A DNA stretch of 64,000 nucleotides, taken from Mytilus californianus. Taxonomy: Eukaryota; Mollusca; Bivalvia; Mytilida; Mytilidae. The stretch lies in assembly GCF_021869535.1 (NCBI RefSeq), contig NW_026262668.1:73677558-73741557 (forward strand), given 5' to 3'. Made by a program: the position numbers and the translations under genes. Position 1 is the stretch's first letter; each line of letters starts with the position of its first letter. The notes beneath the pieces were generated by a model that saw nothing but the letters and a program-made list of their open reading frames with translations, did not search any database and had not been told where the DNA came from. Below, one piece after another: positions 15,001-26,144 of the stretch.

Positions 15001-17281
15001 TCAAATATATTCAGAAATTATTAAAATGAATGAAATATTGGGGATTAATGATAGGATGAGAATCAAACCTGGAAAAATATACATGTACCAGAAATCCTAA
15101 TAGATTGATTAAATCTAATTTGTTAGTTATCATATTCATCTACAAACTTATTACATGCTTACATTGCCATCTTAATAACTTTTTTGATTGAGATTTGAAT
15201 TGATGTGTTACCTGTATATTAATATGTAAAAATATATTTTTTTAATTTTCAATTATATGTTTCATTTTGGTTAGATATTTTACAAATTAAACAGCACAAT
15301 TATAGATGTAAAGAATTGGGGACATATTTTTAGTACTTTAGCATTTGAATGTCTCAAAATCAACCTAAAAAGCATATATTTATTTTTACATCATGCATGA
15401 TCTTGATAGAAAAATGACAGAAATGTTGCATGATATTTTTTATCCTACAGAAACAGAAGTGGTGTGTCAGAAGATGCTCTGAGAGAATTTAGCATGATGT
15501 TCAAGTAAGTAAATTACCACAGATATTTATCATCATTGTCATAAGTGCTTATTCCATTAATTGGCCTTATCAGTAATTGCTGACATGTGATGAGTTTAAA
15601 ATTCTTACATGACAGAATGATTGAGAAGGGCAGAATTTGAGATACACGGAGTATGTACCAGTATAATAAATAGAAATACAATTTGTGTGTAATTTGTTGA
15701 TTTAATCACAATACGTTCATCATGTTGGTAATGTTATCTACAGGAAAAAGCTGTTAACAGAAAGTGTTTGTGATAAAGACTGCTAATATAATTTAGTAAT
15801 AAGAACTTTTATAGACTATATTGATTTGCATTAAAAAGCTTAAAAGAACATGTTCAATTCAATATATAAATGTGGAATGAATCTCTGCAAAAAATCGAAA
15901 AAACTTTCAACTCTACTTCTTATAAAGAAAATTTTCACAGAATCTACCAGATATTACAATTTGAGAAAAAAAATAGCTTCAAAGAACTTTATTTTTTTTC
16001 AGGCACTTTGACAAAGATAAGTCTGGTAAATTAGACCACCAAGAATTTAAATCCTGTCTCCGAGCCCTGGGATATGATCTTCCTGTGGTGGATGAGGGCC
16101 AGGTGGATCCAGAATTCCAGGCCATATTAGATACAGTAGATCCTAACAGGTTAGTTCTCATTTTGATCTCATAGTAGTAAAAAGAATAAAACTAAGTTGA
16201 GATGAAACAGTAAAAAAACTCATTTTAATTTTAAATGTGAGTATTCATTATTATAAAAGGACACTTAGTTTATGGAGTTTTTTCAATGAAGAAATGGTCT
16301 GCATAATTGGCTCACTTAATAGTTCTTTAAAATACAAGTCCTTGAAACTTAGGCATACCTCAAAATCGGGATAAAGATATTTGTATTTTATCGAGTTTTT
16401 GTTAAATTTAAAGATAATATGCAATCTTTCAAATTTCATACCTTTGCATGGTATTTTGTTTCAATAGTGAAAAATGATAGTTCTTATGATTAAAATTTAA
16501 AAAAAAAAACGATTTGCTGGACAGGTTGGATAAATAAATTAGAGGCAGAAAAACGCAAATAAAAAATAAAACAATCATGATTTTTTTTATTACAAAAATT
16601 TAACAAATTTGATTATTTCAGAGATGGCCAGGTATCATTACAAGAGTATATGGCATTCATGATAAGTAGAGAGACAGAAAATGTACAGTCTAGTTCTGAA
16701 GTTGTGGAAGCCTTTAAAGCCCTAACGTCAGGAGATAAACCTTATATCACAGCACAAGAGTTGTATGCAGTAAGTATTGTTAAGACACATGAAGGGAAAT
16801 CTCAAAATTGTACTTATAATTTCTTTATATTTCCATAGGGAACACATATACCTGATAGTCACTATTTGAGATCACTAAGACGTGCCTTGAAAAAAATTTG
16901 TATGATTGAAAAATTACACTACAGATTTTTTTCTTCTATTTTATAAAATTTTATTGACAATTGAATGCTGAAAAATAGAAAAAAAAAATACACAATTAGA
17001 AGAAAAGGAGATTATCTATGCAAACTGCTGATAAAATTTTGTTTTCATTTTTGTAACCTTTCTATGCAGGGTTTATTTAATCCCATCAATAATTTAATCT
17101 ATTGTCTTAAAGAAATTAATGATAAGAGACTATATCACCTGTTATTTGTTTTCAGAATCTTACAAAAGATCAAGCAGATTATTGTATACAGCGGATGAAA
17201 CCTTTTGTGGACAAGACGGGACGAACAATACCAGATGCCTATGATTATACAGATTTCACGGAATCTATGTTTATAAACTAA
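1..17281 (+). CDS. SPTAN1: Alpha-spectrin (non-erythroid), C-terminal 1080 residues; 5' part lies outside the window
   Basis: Alpha-spectrin pairs with beta-spectrin in the actin-linked membrane skeleton. Coding exons: 1-143, 561-750, 1473-1576, 2167-2329, 2716-2800, 3759-3943, 4325-4429, 5622-5731, 6269-6367, 7325-7445, 7867-7988, 8254-8485, 9059-9295, 9702-9838, 10258-10447, 11020-11199, 11619-11731, 14114-14263, 14744-14845, 15451-15504, 16003-16149, 16622-16769, 17156-17281 (stop TAA 17279-17281). All junctions are GT-AG and the sum, 3243 nt, stays in frame. The protein starts inside one spectrin repeat and continues through eight more, each opened by a heptad-like helix ending in W (for example [21 protein letters not shown]). 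It ends in a calmodulin-like domain from about residue 940. Two canonical EF loops are visible: [12 protein letters not shown] (16010-16045) and [12 protein letters not shown] (split across 16139-16149 and 16622-). Family length is about 2,400 residues, so roughly 44% is here; the SH3 region is upstream. Identity is very secure. The exon 7 donor choice is uncertain because of the adjacent array. Confidence 0.96.
4387..5097 (+). repeat. 11-copy tandem array of a spectrin exon 3' edge plus its splice donor
   Basis: The last 43 or so bases of spectrin exon 7 (coding [14 protein letters not shown]) plus about 23 bases of following intron are repeated eleven times in units of 64 or 66 bp. Each copy ends in GAG followed by the donor GTAAGT. 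The exon edges fall at 4429, 4495, 4559, 4623, 4687, 4751, 4817, 4883, 4949, 5015 and 5079. The first copy is taken as the true exon end because the next exon (5622) continues the family sequence from it. The second donor would add 22 in-frame residues. Later copies run into a TGA because 64-bp units break the frame. Copies are nearly identical, so the expansion looks recent. Confidence 0.93.
5915..6120. repeat. Possible dispersed repeat fragment in a spectrin intron
   Basis: This intron stretch differs in texture from its AT-rich surroundings. It starts with a GC-richer segment (TATCCCCTGCAAACTAAAGG) and includes a short inverted pair around AAATAGTAATTTC. It resembles the lead-in of a bivalve dispersed repeat, but no second copy was found in this window. 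Treat it as a guess. Confidence 0.25.
10590..10835 (+). repeat. Degenerate retroelement-tail fragment in a spectrin intron
   Basis: The segment contains decayed versions of phrases found in the Penelope-like element tail at 34430-35085: CTCATTGTTGAAGGCCGTAC near 10735, and GCCAATCATACCAC near 10805. The order and + orientation match that tail. It is an old 5'-truncated copy and has no coding content. Confidence 0.6.
12346..12612 (+). repeat. Family C element: short hairpin-started non-autonomous repeat
   Basis: The element starts with the small hairpin ATGCCCCATTTATGGGCAT, continues with a GTCTGTGCGTCTGTCC segment, and ends with a GTGTACTATGGACACATTCT tail. Two further copies lie at 47228-47437 and 55418-55703. 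It sits in the largest spectrin intron (11732-14113). This copy has an extra CAGTGTGG before the tail. There is no open reading frame. The mechanism of spread is unknown; the hairpin ends and lack of coding suggest a Helitron-like or other non-autonomous DNA element. Confidence 0.75.
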
Positions 17282-18308
17282 CCAATATAGACAGACTTTA
17301 TTTTGTGCAATTTTTACTACATATATTCAGTTTATGTCGTTTACAAACAATTTTATTATGCTTATCAATCATGACTAGGGTTGTGGGAACAGGTTGTCTA
17401 CAGAAATTACAGATCGGATAAAAGGAAAAGAGATTAAAATGACATTTAGAATTTGATTTTTTGTATGCTGATACGTAAATTGCAGGGCGAAATGCTTATT
17501 AAATTCTAGGTGCTTAAAATTTGGATATTCATATGCTTAAAAGTGCTTGAATTTTTAATATATGACTGCATCTATTGTTATCTAGAAAAACTAAAGAGTA
17601 TATACATAATTAATGTATTTGTATTGTCTTCTAAGGATTTAAATGGAATCAAAATATAAATAGCAGGAATTAAATGTTGTATGTTTTCAGACCATATATC
17701 ATGAAATTTTATGTAAACTGAATCTCGTAAACACTTCCAATTTATTTACATACACTTAACTGCAGAATTATTTTTATCATTATAAGCTTATTTAAAAGAG
17801 ATGTTTAAGTTATTAGCTAGAGAAACGATTAAACATTATTATATTTGATTTGTTGTTATTATGAGCTAGTAGTATCAGAATAGTGTATACCCAAAATATA
17901 AAAAGCAAGATACACTGGATTATAATTTTTACTAACCAAAATGATTCAGTCCCTCCCCTTAACATTGATGTTTCCTACTTGTGAGGGCTTGAATTCCCTT
18001 AACACTAAAAACTTCACAAATCCTGGATTTTGATTGATGCTATGTGGGAGACGTGACCAATGAACAGTCAGCTCAATTTTATGGAGATCGGTAAATCCTG
18101 AGCTATTTCCAAATGATTGATTTTTCATTGTCTATGTATTCATGTGTTAAGGTAGTGAAATATCGACTGAATTATTTGGGTTAATTTTTTTCCTGTTATA
18201 CCTGTAATTCTATTTGTTCAACCATAAATATGTGTAGCTAAATTTTGTATTTGAATTTTGTTCATACATGGTTTGTACAAGGTTTTCTGGTAGAGAAAAA
18301 CTAATAAA
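17282..18308 (+). other. Probable spectrin 3' untranslated region and trailer
   Basis: About 1 kb of AT-rich non-coding sequence follows the spectrin stop codon. Candidate polyadenylation signals are ATTAAA at 17828-17833 and AATAAA at 18303-18308. The true end cannot be fixed from sequence alone. No other feature was recognised here. Confidence 0.45.
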
Positions 18309-18379
18309 TTTAAGGTAGAATGTATGGCATGAGGTGGGCAGGTGGGTGGCTCCATCTGTATCCTTGCAATAACTGGTGA

Positions 18380-19310
18380 CAAATGGAGGTCGAGATTGAT
18401 ATTTATGCCCAAGCTGTAGGGGAGGGGGCATTAAGTTTTACCCTTGTCCGTCTGTATGTACGTACGTCCCAAAATTGGTTTCCGTTCTCTAACTTGAGTT
18501 TGCCTCAACCAAATATTATGAAACTTATACACAATGCTCAGTACCACAAATCACAGATCAAGTTTGAATTTTGGTGGTGTCACTTTAACTGTTCTAGAGT
18601 TATGCCCCTTTATAAATGGAAAAATTGCAAAATTTTTAGTTTCCGTTCTCTAACTTAAGTTTGCCTCAACCAAATGTTATGAAACTTATACACAATGCTT
18701 ATTACCACTAAATAAAGATCAAGTTTGAATTTTGGTAGCATCACTCTAATAATTCTAGAGTTATGCCCTTTATAAATGGAAAAATTGCAAAATATTTAGT
18801 TTCCGTTCTCTAACTTAAGTTTACCTCAACCAAATGTTATGAAACTTATACACAATGCTTATTACCACAAAACACAGATCAAGTTTGAATTTTGGTGGCG
18901 TCACTTAAATGGTTCTAGAGTTATGCCCCTTTATAATGGAAAAATTGCTAAATTTTCAGTTTCCGTTCTCTAACATAAGTTTGCCTCAACCAAATGTTGT
19001 GAAACTTATACACAATGCTTATTACCACAAAATACAGATCAAGTTTGAATTTTGGTGGCTTCACTCAAACCGTTCTAGAGTAATGCCCCTTTATAAATGG
19101 AAAAATTGCAAAATTTGTAGTTTCCGTTCTCTAACTTAAGTTTGCCTAAACCAAATATTATGAGACTTATACACAATGCTTATTACCATAAAACTCAGAT
19201 CAAATTCTAATTTGGGTAGCATCACTTTTACTGTTCTTAAGTTATGTCCCTTTATAACTATATAATATGCAAGCGTGGGCATCATCTGTGTCCACATGTG
19301 GACACAATAC
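18380..19310 (+). repeat. Family E element with about five tandem ~180-bp units
   Basis: The element starts at a TATGCCC...GGGGGCAT hairpin region (18403-18430), then CCGTCTGTATGTACGTACG. It continues with five tandem units that each open with TTTCCGTTCTCTAACTT (near 18480, 18640, 18800, 18960, 19120) and include AAACTTATACACAATGCT. It ends with a TGTGTCCACATGTGGACACA palindrome near 19290. A reverse copy lies at 54265-54465. Open frames here (18383-18658, 18909-19139) are repeat by-products. Confidence 0.8.
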
Positions 19311-20509
19311 ACATTTATTGATTATTGTTCTTGATTGATTTGGATATGGCACTTTATACTGATTCTGTGTTATAACTTCTTGAGAACACTTGATCCAATT
19401 CTCTTAATAATAGAAAAACAAAGGATATGGGATATCCATCTATGACAAAATCTGTACATGCACAGCAAAAAAACACACAAAAAGTAAAAGAACAGCGATT
19501 TTATTGCTGTTCTTCATCTCAAAATCACAGTGAGGCCTTCAACACGGAGCAAAAAACTCTCACCTCACTGCAAGTTTAAGACGGCCCCTAGCACCAGTTT
19601 GAGGGGAATTCTTTGCAAAATGATTTGGATAGACTTTGTAGGATGTAACACCACCAAGTCGGGCCGAGTCAAAAAGAACATACTGGAAAGTAGTACATAT
19701 TTAAAACAAAATAGTATCCACGCATAGGCACAAATATCAAACTATGTAGAATATACATTTTGGCAATTTAGGTATGAAATAAAAGGTGAAGGACTGGTAA
19801 TCCTGGTAAAACACATTTTGACTGATAATTTTGAATAATACAAAAATGTATGAATAAATTCTAAAATTAAGGGCATATATTGCCTGTTTCTCAGACATTA
19901 AGTACCTGGTTTGGTGTATCCAATATGTTTTGATATGTTGTTTTTTATTGCAAAATGGAGGGCAAGATTGGTTTTGGTTTCCAAATTGGCATTCCATCTT
20001 ATTTTTCAAAGATCAAAAAAGAAAAAGCAATATGGAGTAAGTAAATAGAATTCTGGACAAAAATACACTAAGAATTGGCATTTTGCATAAAAAAAAATGA
20101 ATAAATAGTATTCTGCTTCAAATATACATAATTACTATTCAAACATCCTTATTTTGTTTTTTAATAACGCAGATTTTTTGATTATCATAAAGACATCCAA
20201 GGTATTGGGTACCTGTAATTAAAACCACGGTAGTAAAACCCATAGAGTTTTTAACAATAGATTTTTGCTTATTCCATACGCCTTGTCCAAGAAAATCATT
20301 TTAAATAAACTGACAAAAAATGAAAAATTACACAATTTTTAAATTTTTGTCAGAACATATGTAAAAAAGATTGATACAATTTTCTATTGGAATGCCTTTT
20401 TAATTGGACTTCACTTGTTTTACACTTATATTATGTTATGTTTATTTGAGTGAAAAAAATACAATGATGTGAAGTTTGATTATTTGTTAGGTGATTTCAT
20501 TATTTAGCT
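19311..20509. other. Intergenic sequence with nothing recognised
   Basis: This is AT-rich DNA. A slightly GC-richer patch at 19500-19730 holds a 65-codon open frame (19530-19727) with no recognised similarity. I see no splice-consistent exon, RNA gene or repeat in the stretch. Confidence 0.5.
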
Positions 20510-20912
20510 TTTTTAGCTCACCTGGCCCAAAGGGCCAAGTGAGCTTTTCTCATCACTTGGCGTCTGTCGTCTGTCATCCGTTAACTTTTACAAAAATCTT
20601 CTCCTCTGAAACTACTGGGCCAAATTTGACCAAACTTGGCCACAATCATCATTGGGGTATCTAGTTTAAAAAATGTGTCTGGTGACCCAGCCAACCAACC
20701 AAGATGGCCACGATGGCTAAAAATAGAACATAGGGGTAAAATGTACATTTTGGCTAATATCTCTGAAACCAAAGCATTTAGAGCAAATCTGACATGGGTA
20801 AAATTGTTTATCAGGTCAAGGTCTATCTGCCCTGAAATTTTCAGATGAATCTGACAACCCGTTGTTGGGTTGCTGCCCCTGAATTGGTTATTTTAAGGAA
20901 ATTTTGCCGTTT
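20510..20912 (+). repeat. Family A element, 5' part (interrupted by a family B insertion)
   Basis: It starts with the hairpin AGCTCACCTGGCCCAAAGGG followed by CCAAGTGAGCT, then GGCGTCTGTCGTCTGTC. It runs into text shared with 22370-22690 and 43560-43900 (for example CTTCTCCTCTGAAACTACT and GCATTTAGAGCAAATCTGAC). It breaks off at about 20912 inside a phrase that resumes at 22198, so the two pieces were one element. Confidence 0.8.
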
Positions 20913-22197
20913 TTATATGACCACAAAATATTTTGTGGTCGTATATTGGTATGACGTTGGCGGTGTCGTCGTCATAGTCCGAAGGCACATTGGTTTTCGC
21001 ACTCTAACTTTAGTTTAAGTGAATGGATATCTATGAAATTTTACCATAAGGTTCAATACCACAAAAGGAAGGTTGGGATTGATTTTGGGGGTTATGGTAC
21101 CAACAGTTAAGGAATTAGGGGCCAAAAATAAGCATTTTTGTAACTTCCAGACATAACTTGTGTGTTAGTGTATGTATCTCTCTGACATTGTACCACAAGG
21201 TTCCATATCACAAAGGGAATGCTGGGATTGATTTTGGGGGTAATTGCCTCCAAATTTTAGGAATGAGGGGCCAAAAAAGGGGCAAAAAACAAGCATTTTT
21301 CTAGTTTCATGACAATAACTTGTGTGTAAGTGTATGGATCTTTCTGAAATTGTACTACAAGGTTCCATATCACAAAGGGAAAGCTGGAATTGAGTTTGGG
21401 GGTAATTGCCCAAAAAGTTTAGGAATAAGGGGCCAGAAAGGGGCCAAAAATAAGTATTTTTCTAGTTTCCAGACAGTAACTTGTGTTCAAGTGTATGGAT
21501 CTCTCTGAAATTGTACCGCAAGGTACCATATCACAAAGGGAAGGCTGGGATGGATTTTGGGGGTAATTGCCTCAACATCTTAGGAATTAGGGGCAAAAAG
21601 GGGCCAAAAAACAAGCATTTTTCTAGTTTCTGGACAATAACTTGTGTGTTAGTGTATGGATCTTTATGAAATTGTACTACAAGGTTCCATATCACAAAGG
21701 GAAAGCTGGGTTTGAGTTTGGGGGTAATTGCCCTAAACGTTTAGGAATTTGGGGCCAAAAAGGGGTAAAAAATCAAGCATTTGTCTAGTTTCCAGACAAT
21801 AACCTGTGTTCAAGTGTACAGATCTCTCTGAAATTGTACTGCAAGGTACTATACCACAAAAGGAAGGCCTGGATTGAGTTTGGGGGTGATGAATCATAAG
21901 GGGGTTCCAAAAATTTGAGGGGGGATTTTTTTTTCCTTGAAATTTTCCATTTTAAATTGGTTATTTCTGATTTATATATAAAAGCAACTAATAATGATAT
22001 GGTTTGAATAGGTAAATTAAAATTTTTTAAGTTCTTAGACCACATTCATTCTGTGTCAGAAACCTATGCTGTGTCAAATATTTAATCACAATCCAAATTC
22101 AGTGCTGTATCAAGCTTGAATGTTATGTCCATACTTGCCCCAACTGTTCAGGGTTTGACCTCTGGGCGTATCAAGCTGCACTCAGCGGAGCATTTTA
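20913..22197 (+). repeat. Family B element, copy 1, inserted into family A
   Basis: It starts with the hairpin GACCACAAAATATTTTGTGG (+TC), then GTATATTGGTATGACGTTGG. It holds a tandem array of about six ~161-bp units (ACTTGTGT... near 21157, 21318, 21479, 21641, 21803) and ends CAAGCTGCACTCAGCGGAGC followed by ATTTTATT. The second copy is 23088-25482. Open frames in it come from the repeat units. Confidence 0.8.
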
Positions 22198-23087
22198 TTG
22201 GTTATTATCTTGAATATTGTTATAGATAGAGATAAACTGTAAACAGCAATAATGTTCAGCAAAGTAAGATCTACAAATAAGTCAACTTGACCAAAATGGT
22301 CAGTTGACCCCTTAAGGAGTTATTGCCCTTTATAGTCTAATTTTTAACCATTTTTCGTAAATTTTTGTAATCTTTTACAAAAATCTTCTCCTCTGAAACT
22401 ACTAAGACAAATTTAACCAAACTTGTCCACAATCATCATTAGGGTATCTAGTTTAAAAAATGTGTCTGATGACCATGCCCGCAAACCAAGATGGCCGACA
22501 TGGCTAAAAAATAGTACATAGGGTAAAATGCAGTTTTTGGCTCATATCTCTGAAACCAAAGCATTTAGAGCAAATCTGACAAGGTTAAATTGTTCATTAG
22601 GTCAAGATCTATCTGCCCTGGAATTTTCAGACCAATCGGGCAACACGTTGTTGGGTTGCTGCCCCTAAATTGGTAATTTTAAGAAATTTTTGCAGCTTTT
22701 GGTTATTATCTTGAATATTATTATAGATAGAGATAAACTGTAAACAGCAATAATGTACAGCAAAGTAAGATCTACAAATAAGTCAACATGATCAAAATTG
22801 TCAATTGACCCCTTAAGGAGTTATTGCCCTTTATAGTCAATTTTTTACAATTTTCACAAATTTTGTAAATTTTTGTAAATTTTTATAAAATATTTTCCAC
22901 TGTAACTACTGGGCCAAGTTCATTATAGATAGAGATAATTGTAAGCAGCAAGAATGTTCAGTAAAGTAAGATCTACAAACACATCACCATCACCAAAACA
23001 CAATTTTGTCATGAATCCATCTGTGTCCTTTGTTTAATATGCACATAGACCAAGGTGAGCGACACAGGCTCTTTAGAGCCTCTAGTT
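22198..23087 (+). repeat. Family A element, 3' part with tandem ~480-bp units
   Basis: It resumes with GGTTATTATCTTGAATATTG, the phrase cut at 20912. It repeats the unit seen at 20590 (near 22370 and partly near 22880) and ends in GTGAGCGACACAGGCTCTTT followed by AGAGCCTC, a terminal hairpin shared with the other A copies (26880, and weakly at 45250). Confidence 0.75.
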
Positions 23088-24006
23088 TTTATACGACCGC
23101 AAAAAAATTTTTGTGGTTATTTTTGTGGTTGTATATTGGTATGACGTTGGCGTCGTCGTCGTCCGGCGTCGTCGGCGTCGTCGTCGTCGTCGTCGTCGTC
23201 CGGCGTCGTCCGAAGACACATTGGTTTTCGCACTCTAACTTTAGTTTAAGTGAATGGATCTTTATGAAATTTTACCACAAGGTTCAATACCACAAAAGGA
23301 AGGTTGGGATTGATTTTGGGGGTTATGGTAATAACAGTAAAGGAATTAGGGGCCAAAAAGGGGCCAAAAATAAGCATTTTTGTAACTTCCAGACATAACT
23401 TGTGTGTTAGTGTATGGATCTCTCTGACATTGTACCACAAGGTTCCATATCACTAAAGGAATGCTGGGATTGATTTTGGGGGTAATTGCCTCCAAATTTT
23501 AGGAATTAGGGGCCAAAAAAGGGGCAAAAAACAAGCATTTTTCTAGTTTCATGACAATAACTTGTGTGTAAGTGTATGGATCTTTCTGAAATTGTACTAC
23601 AAGGTTCCATATCACAAAGGGAAAGCTGGGTTTGAGTTTGGGGGTAATTGCCCTAAACGTTTAGGAATTTGGGGCCAAAAAGGGGCCAAAAAACACATTT
23701 TTTTCTAGTTTCCAGACAATAACTTGTGTTCAAGTGTATGGATCTCTCTGAAATTGTACTGCAAGGTACCATACCACAAAGGGAAGGCTGGGATTGAGTT
23801 TGGGGGTGATGAATCATAATGGGGGTTCAAAAAATTTTGGGGGGGGGATTTATTTTTTTTTCCTTTTTTTTCTTTTTTCCTTTTTTGTTTCTTTTAAAAT
23901 TTTCCATTTTAAGTTGGTTATTTCTGATTTATATTTAAAATCAAATAATAATGATATGGTAGGAGATACACACCAAACAGGATGTGTAAATTATTATATA
24001 ATAAGT

Positions 24007-24226
24007 ATTGTGCAATAGCAAGAAATTTTCAATTGCACAGTATTGCACAATAGCAAGAAATCTTCAATTGCACAGTATTGCGCAATAGCAAGAAATCTTC
24101 AATTGCACAGTATTGCGCAATAGCAAGAAATATCCAATAGCACAATATTGCGCAATAGCAAGAAATTGTCAATTGTACAGTATTGCGCAATAGCAAGAAA
24201 TATTTAATAGCACAGGATTGTGCAAA
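24007..24226 (+). repeat. 35-bp tandem array carrying ATTGCGCAAT palindromes
   Basis: Six exact-length 35-bp units start at 24007, 24042, 24077, 24112, 24147 and 24182, with a seventh partial unit at 24217. Each unit opens with ATTGYRCAAT and continues AGCAAGAAAT. Four units (24077, 24112, 24147, 24182) carry the perfect palindrome ATTGCGCAAT. A second, looser half, CAATTGCACAG, adds more dyad symmetry. Confidence 0.9.
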
Positions 24227-24289
24227 AGAAGATACTTCCTATAAATTGCTTATTTCTTGACCAATTTCAATGGGGTTTTATTCTTGATT

Positions 24290-25270
24290 TCATGGGGTTC
24301 TTTAATATGCTGAATCTAACCATGTATTTAGTTTTTGGATTTTGGGCCCCGTTTTTAAATTGGTCCACATTGAGGTCCAAAGGGTCCAAAATTAAACTTT
24401 GTTTGATTTCATCAAAAATTGAATTATTGGGGTTCTTTGATATGCCGAATCTAACTGTGTATTTAGATTCTTAAATTTTGGTTCCGTTTTCAAATTGGTC
24501 TACATTAAGGTCCAAAGGGTCCAAAATTAAACCTAGTTTGATTTTAACAAAAATTGAATTCTTAGGGTTCTTTGATATGCTGAATCTAAACATGTTTTTA
24601 GATTTTTGATTATGGGCCCAGTTTTCAAGTTGGTCCAAATCGGGGTCCAAAATTAAACTTTGTTTGATTTCAACAAAAATTGAATATATGAGGTTCTTTG
24701 ATATGCTGAATCTAACCATGTATTTAGATTTTTGATTTTTGGGCCCCGTTATCAACTTTGTCCACATTGAGGTCAAAAGGGTCCAAAATTAAACTTTGTT
24801 TGATTTCATCAAAAATTGAATTATTGGGGTTCTTTGATATGCCGAATCTAACCGTGTATTTAGATTCTTAATTTTTGGTTCCATTTTCAAATTGGTCTAC
24901 ATTAAGGTCTAAAGGGTCCAAAATTAAACTTAGTTTGATTTTAACAAAAATTAAATATATGGGGTTCTTTGATATGCTGAATCTAAACATGTATTTAGAT
25001 TTTTGATTATGGGCCCAGTTTTCAAGTTGGTCCAAATCGTGGTCCAAAATTAAACTTTGTTTGATTTCAACAAAAATTGAATATATGGGGTTCTTTGATA
25101 TGCTGAATCTAACCATGTATTTAGATTTTTGATTTTTGGGCCCCGTTATTAACTTTGTCCACATTGAGGTCAAAAGGGTCCAAAATTAAACTTTGTTTGA
25201 TTTCATCAAAAATTGAATTCTTGGGGTTCTTTGATATGCTGAATCTAACCATGTATTTAGATTTTGGATA
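24290..25270 (+). repeat. Tandem array of 125-145-bp units with a 397-bp higher-order period
   Basis: The marker GGTTCTTTGATATGC and close variants occur near 24297, 24431, 24567, 24692, 24838, 24963, 25089 and 25226, giving eight units. A block of three units is itself duplicated with a 397-bp offset. This is why two nearly identical 101-codon reverse frames appear at 24471-24776 and 24868-25173. Those frames are repeat artefacts, not genes. Confidence 0.85.
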
Positions 25271-25482
25271 TTGGACCATAATAGGTGAATGTCCAATTTA
25301 AAATTTTTAAGTTCTTAGACCACATTCAATCTGTGTTAGAAACCTATGCTGTGTCAAATATTTAATCACAATCCAAATCCAAAGCTGTATCAAGCTTGAA
25401 TGTTGTGTCCATACTTCCCCCAACTGTTCAGGGTTCGACCTCTGCGGTCGTATCAAGCTGCGCCCTGCGGAGCATTTTATTT

Positions 25483-26144
25483 CAATTATCTTTTAAAATA
25501 ATAGTCATTGCATTGTTAAGTCAGTAAAATGACACAAGGCAACAAAGGAATGACTAGAAACAATTTCACCAGTTTCAATTCTACATTTTATAATATCATA
25601 GTTAATACAGAATTTCATGTTTCATCTAACCAAACTTCTGCATATAACAGATTTTTGCCAAATAATAATTAAAATCAAAATAAAAAATAAGATGTGTTAT
25701 AATTGCCAAAGTACATGCCCATTCATATGTAGACAGGGAGAGGAATGCTTGTGTAAATACATGTAAATAAATGTGGATAAAAATTATTTTGACTAGAAAT
25801 AAGTACACAGCATGTAATAGCCTTAACTTTCTTTTGGTGACCTTTTTGCCCTTCCTGGATACCAACGTCAGGTGTTGTGATACTTTATAATTTAATTGGA
25901 ACACCAAACAATTCAAGTTACAGCTACACAAGATTTGGTCAAATAACTTCCAGCATAAATACTCTATGTAGCTTGTTAATAGATAATAGATCAATTGTAG
26001 ACATCAGTTAAGCCATATATACACTACTTATACCCAGAATGCTTTGCTTTTTACGTCCAATAATGCTGACTGCCAGTACAGAATAGGAATAAATAAAACA
26101 AACAAATCAATCTTGCATACCTGATGTTGATCTTTATTTCATTT
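25483..26144. other. Intergenic sequence with nothing recognised
   Basis: This AT-rich stretch includes a 122-codon reverse frame (25626-25994). Its product is low-complexity and hydrophobic, matches no family I know, and has no supporting splice or start context. I regard it as non-coding. Confidence 0.5.

Larger units (their letters stand above)
23088..25482 (+). repeat. Family B element, copy 2, with three internal tandem arrays
   Basis: It starts TTTTTATACGACCGCAAAAA and contains a GTC-rich low-complexity stretch (23150-23215). It then has ~161-bp units (23225-23810), a poly-pyrimidine patch (23845-23895), a 35-bp array (24007-24226) and a ~125-145-bp array (24290-25270). It ends GGTCGTATCAAGCTGCGCCC...GGAGCATTTTATT. 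The start motif ATACGACCGCA recurs inverted near the end (TGCGGTCGTAT, 25442-25452), so the element has subterminal inverted repeats. Confidence 0.78.

Noticed and set aside
23030-23398. 122-codon frame with valine/arginine run
   Set aside because: The run comes from the GTC-rich stretch of a family B element.
24471-25173. Pair of nearly identical 101-codon reverse frames
   Set aside because: They are explained by the 397-bp higher-order tandem repeat.
25626-25994. 122-codon reverse open frame
   Set aside because: No family similarity, no start context and hydrophobic AT-driven composition.
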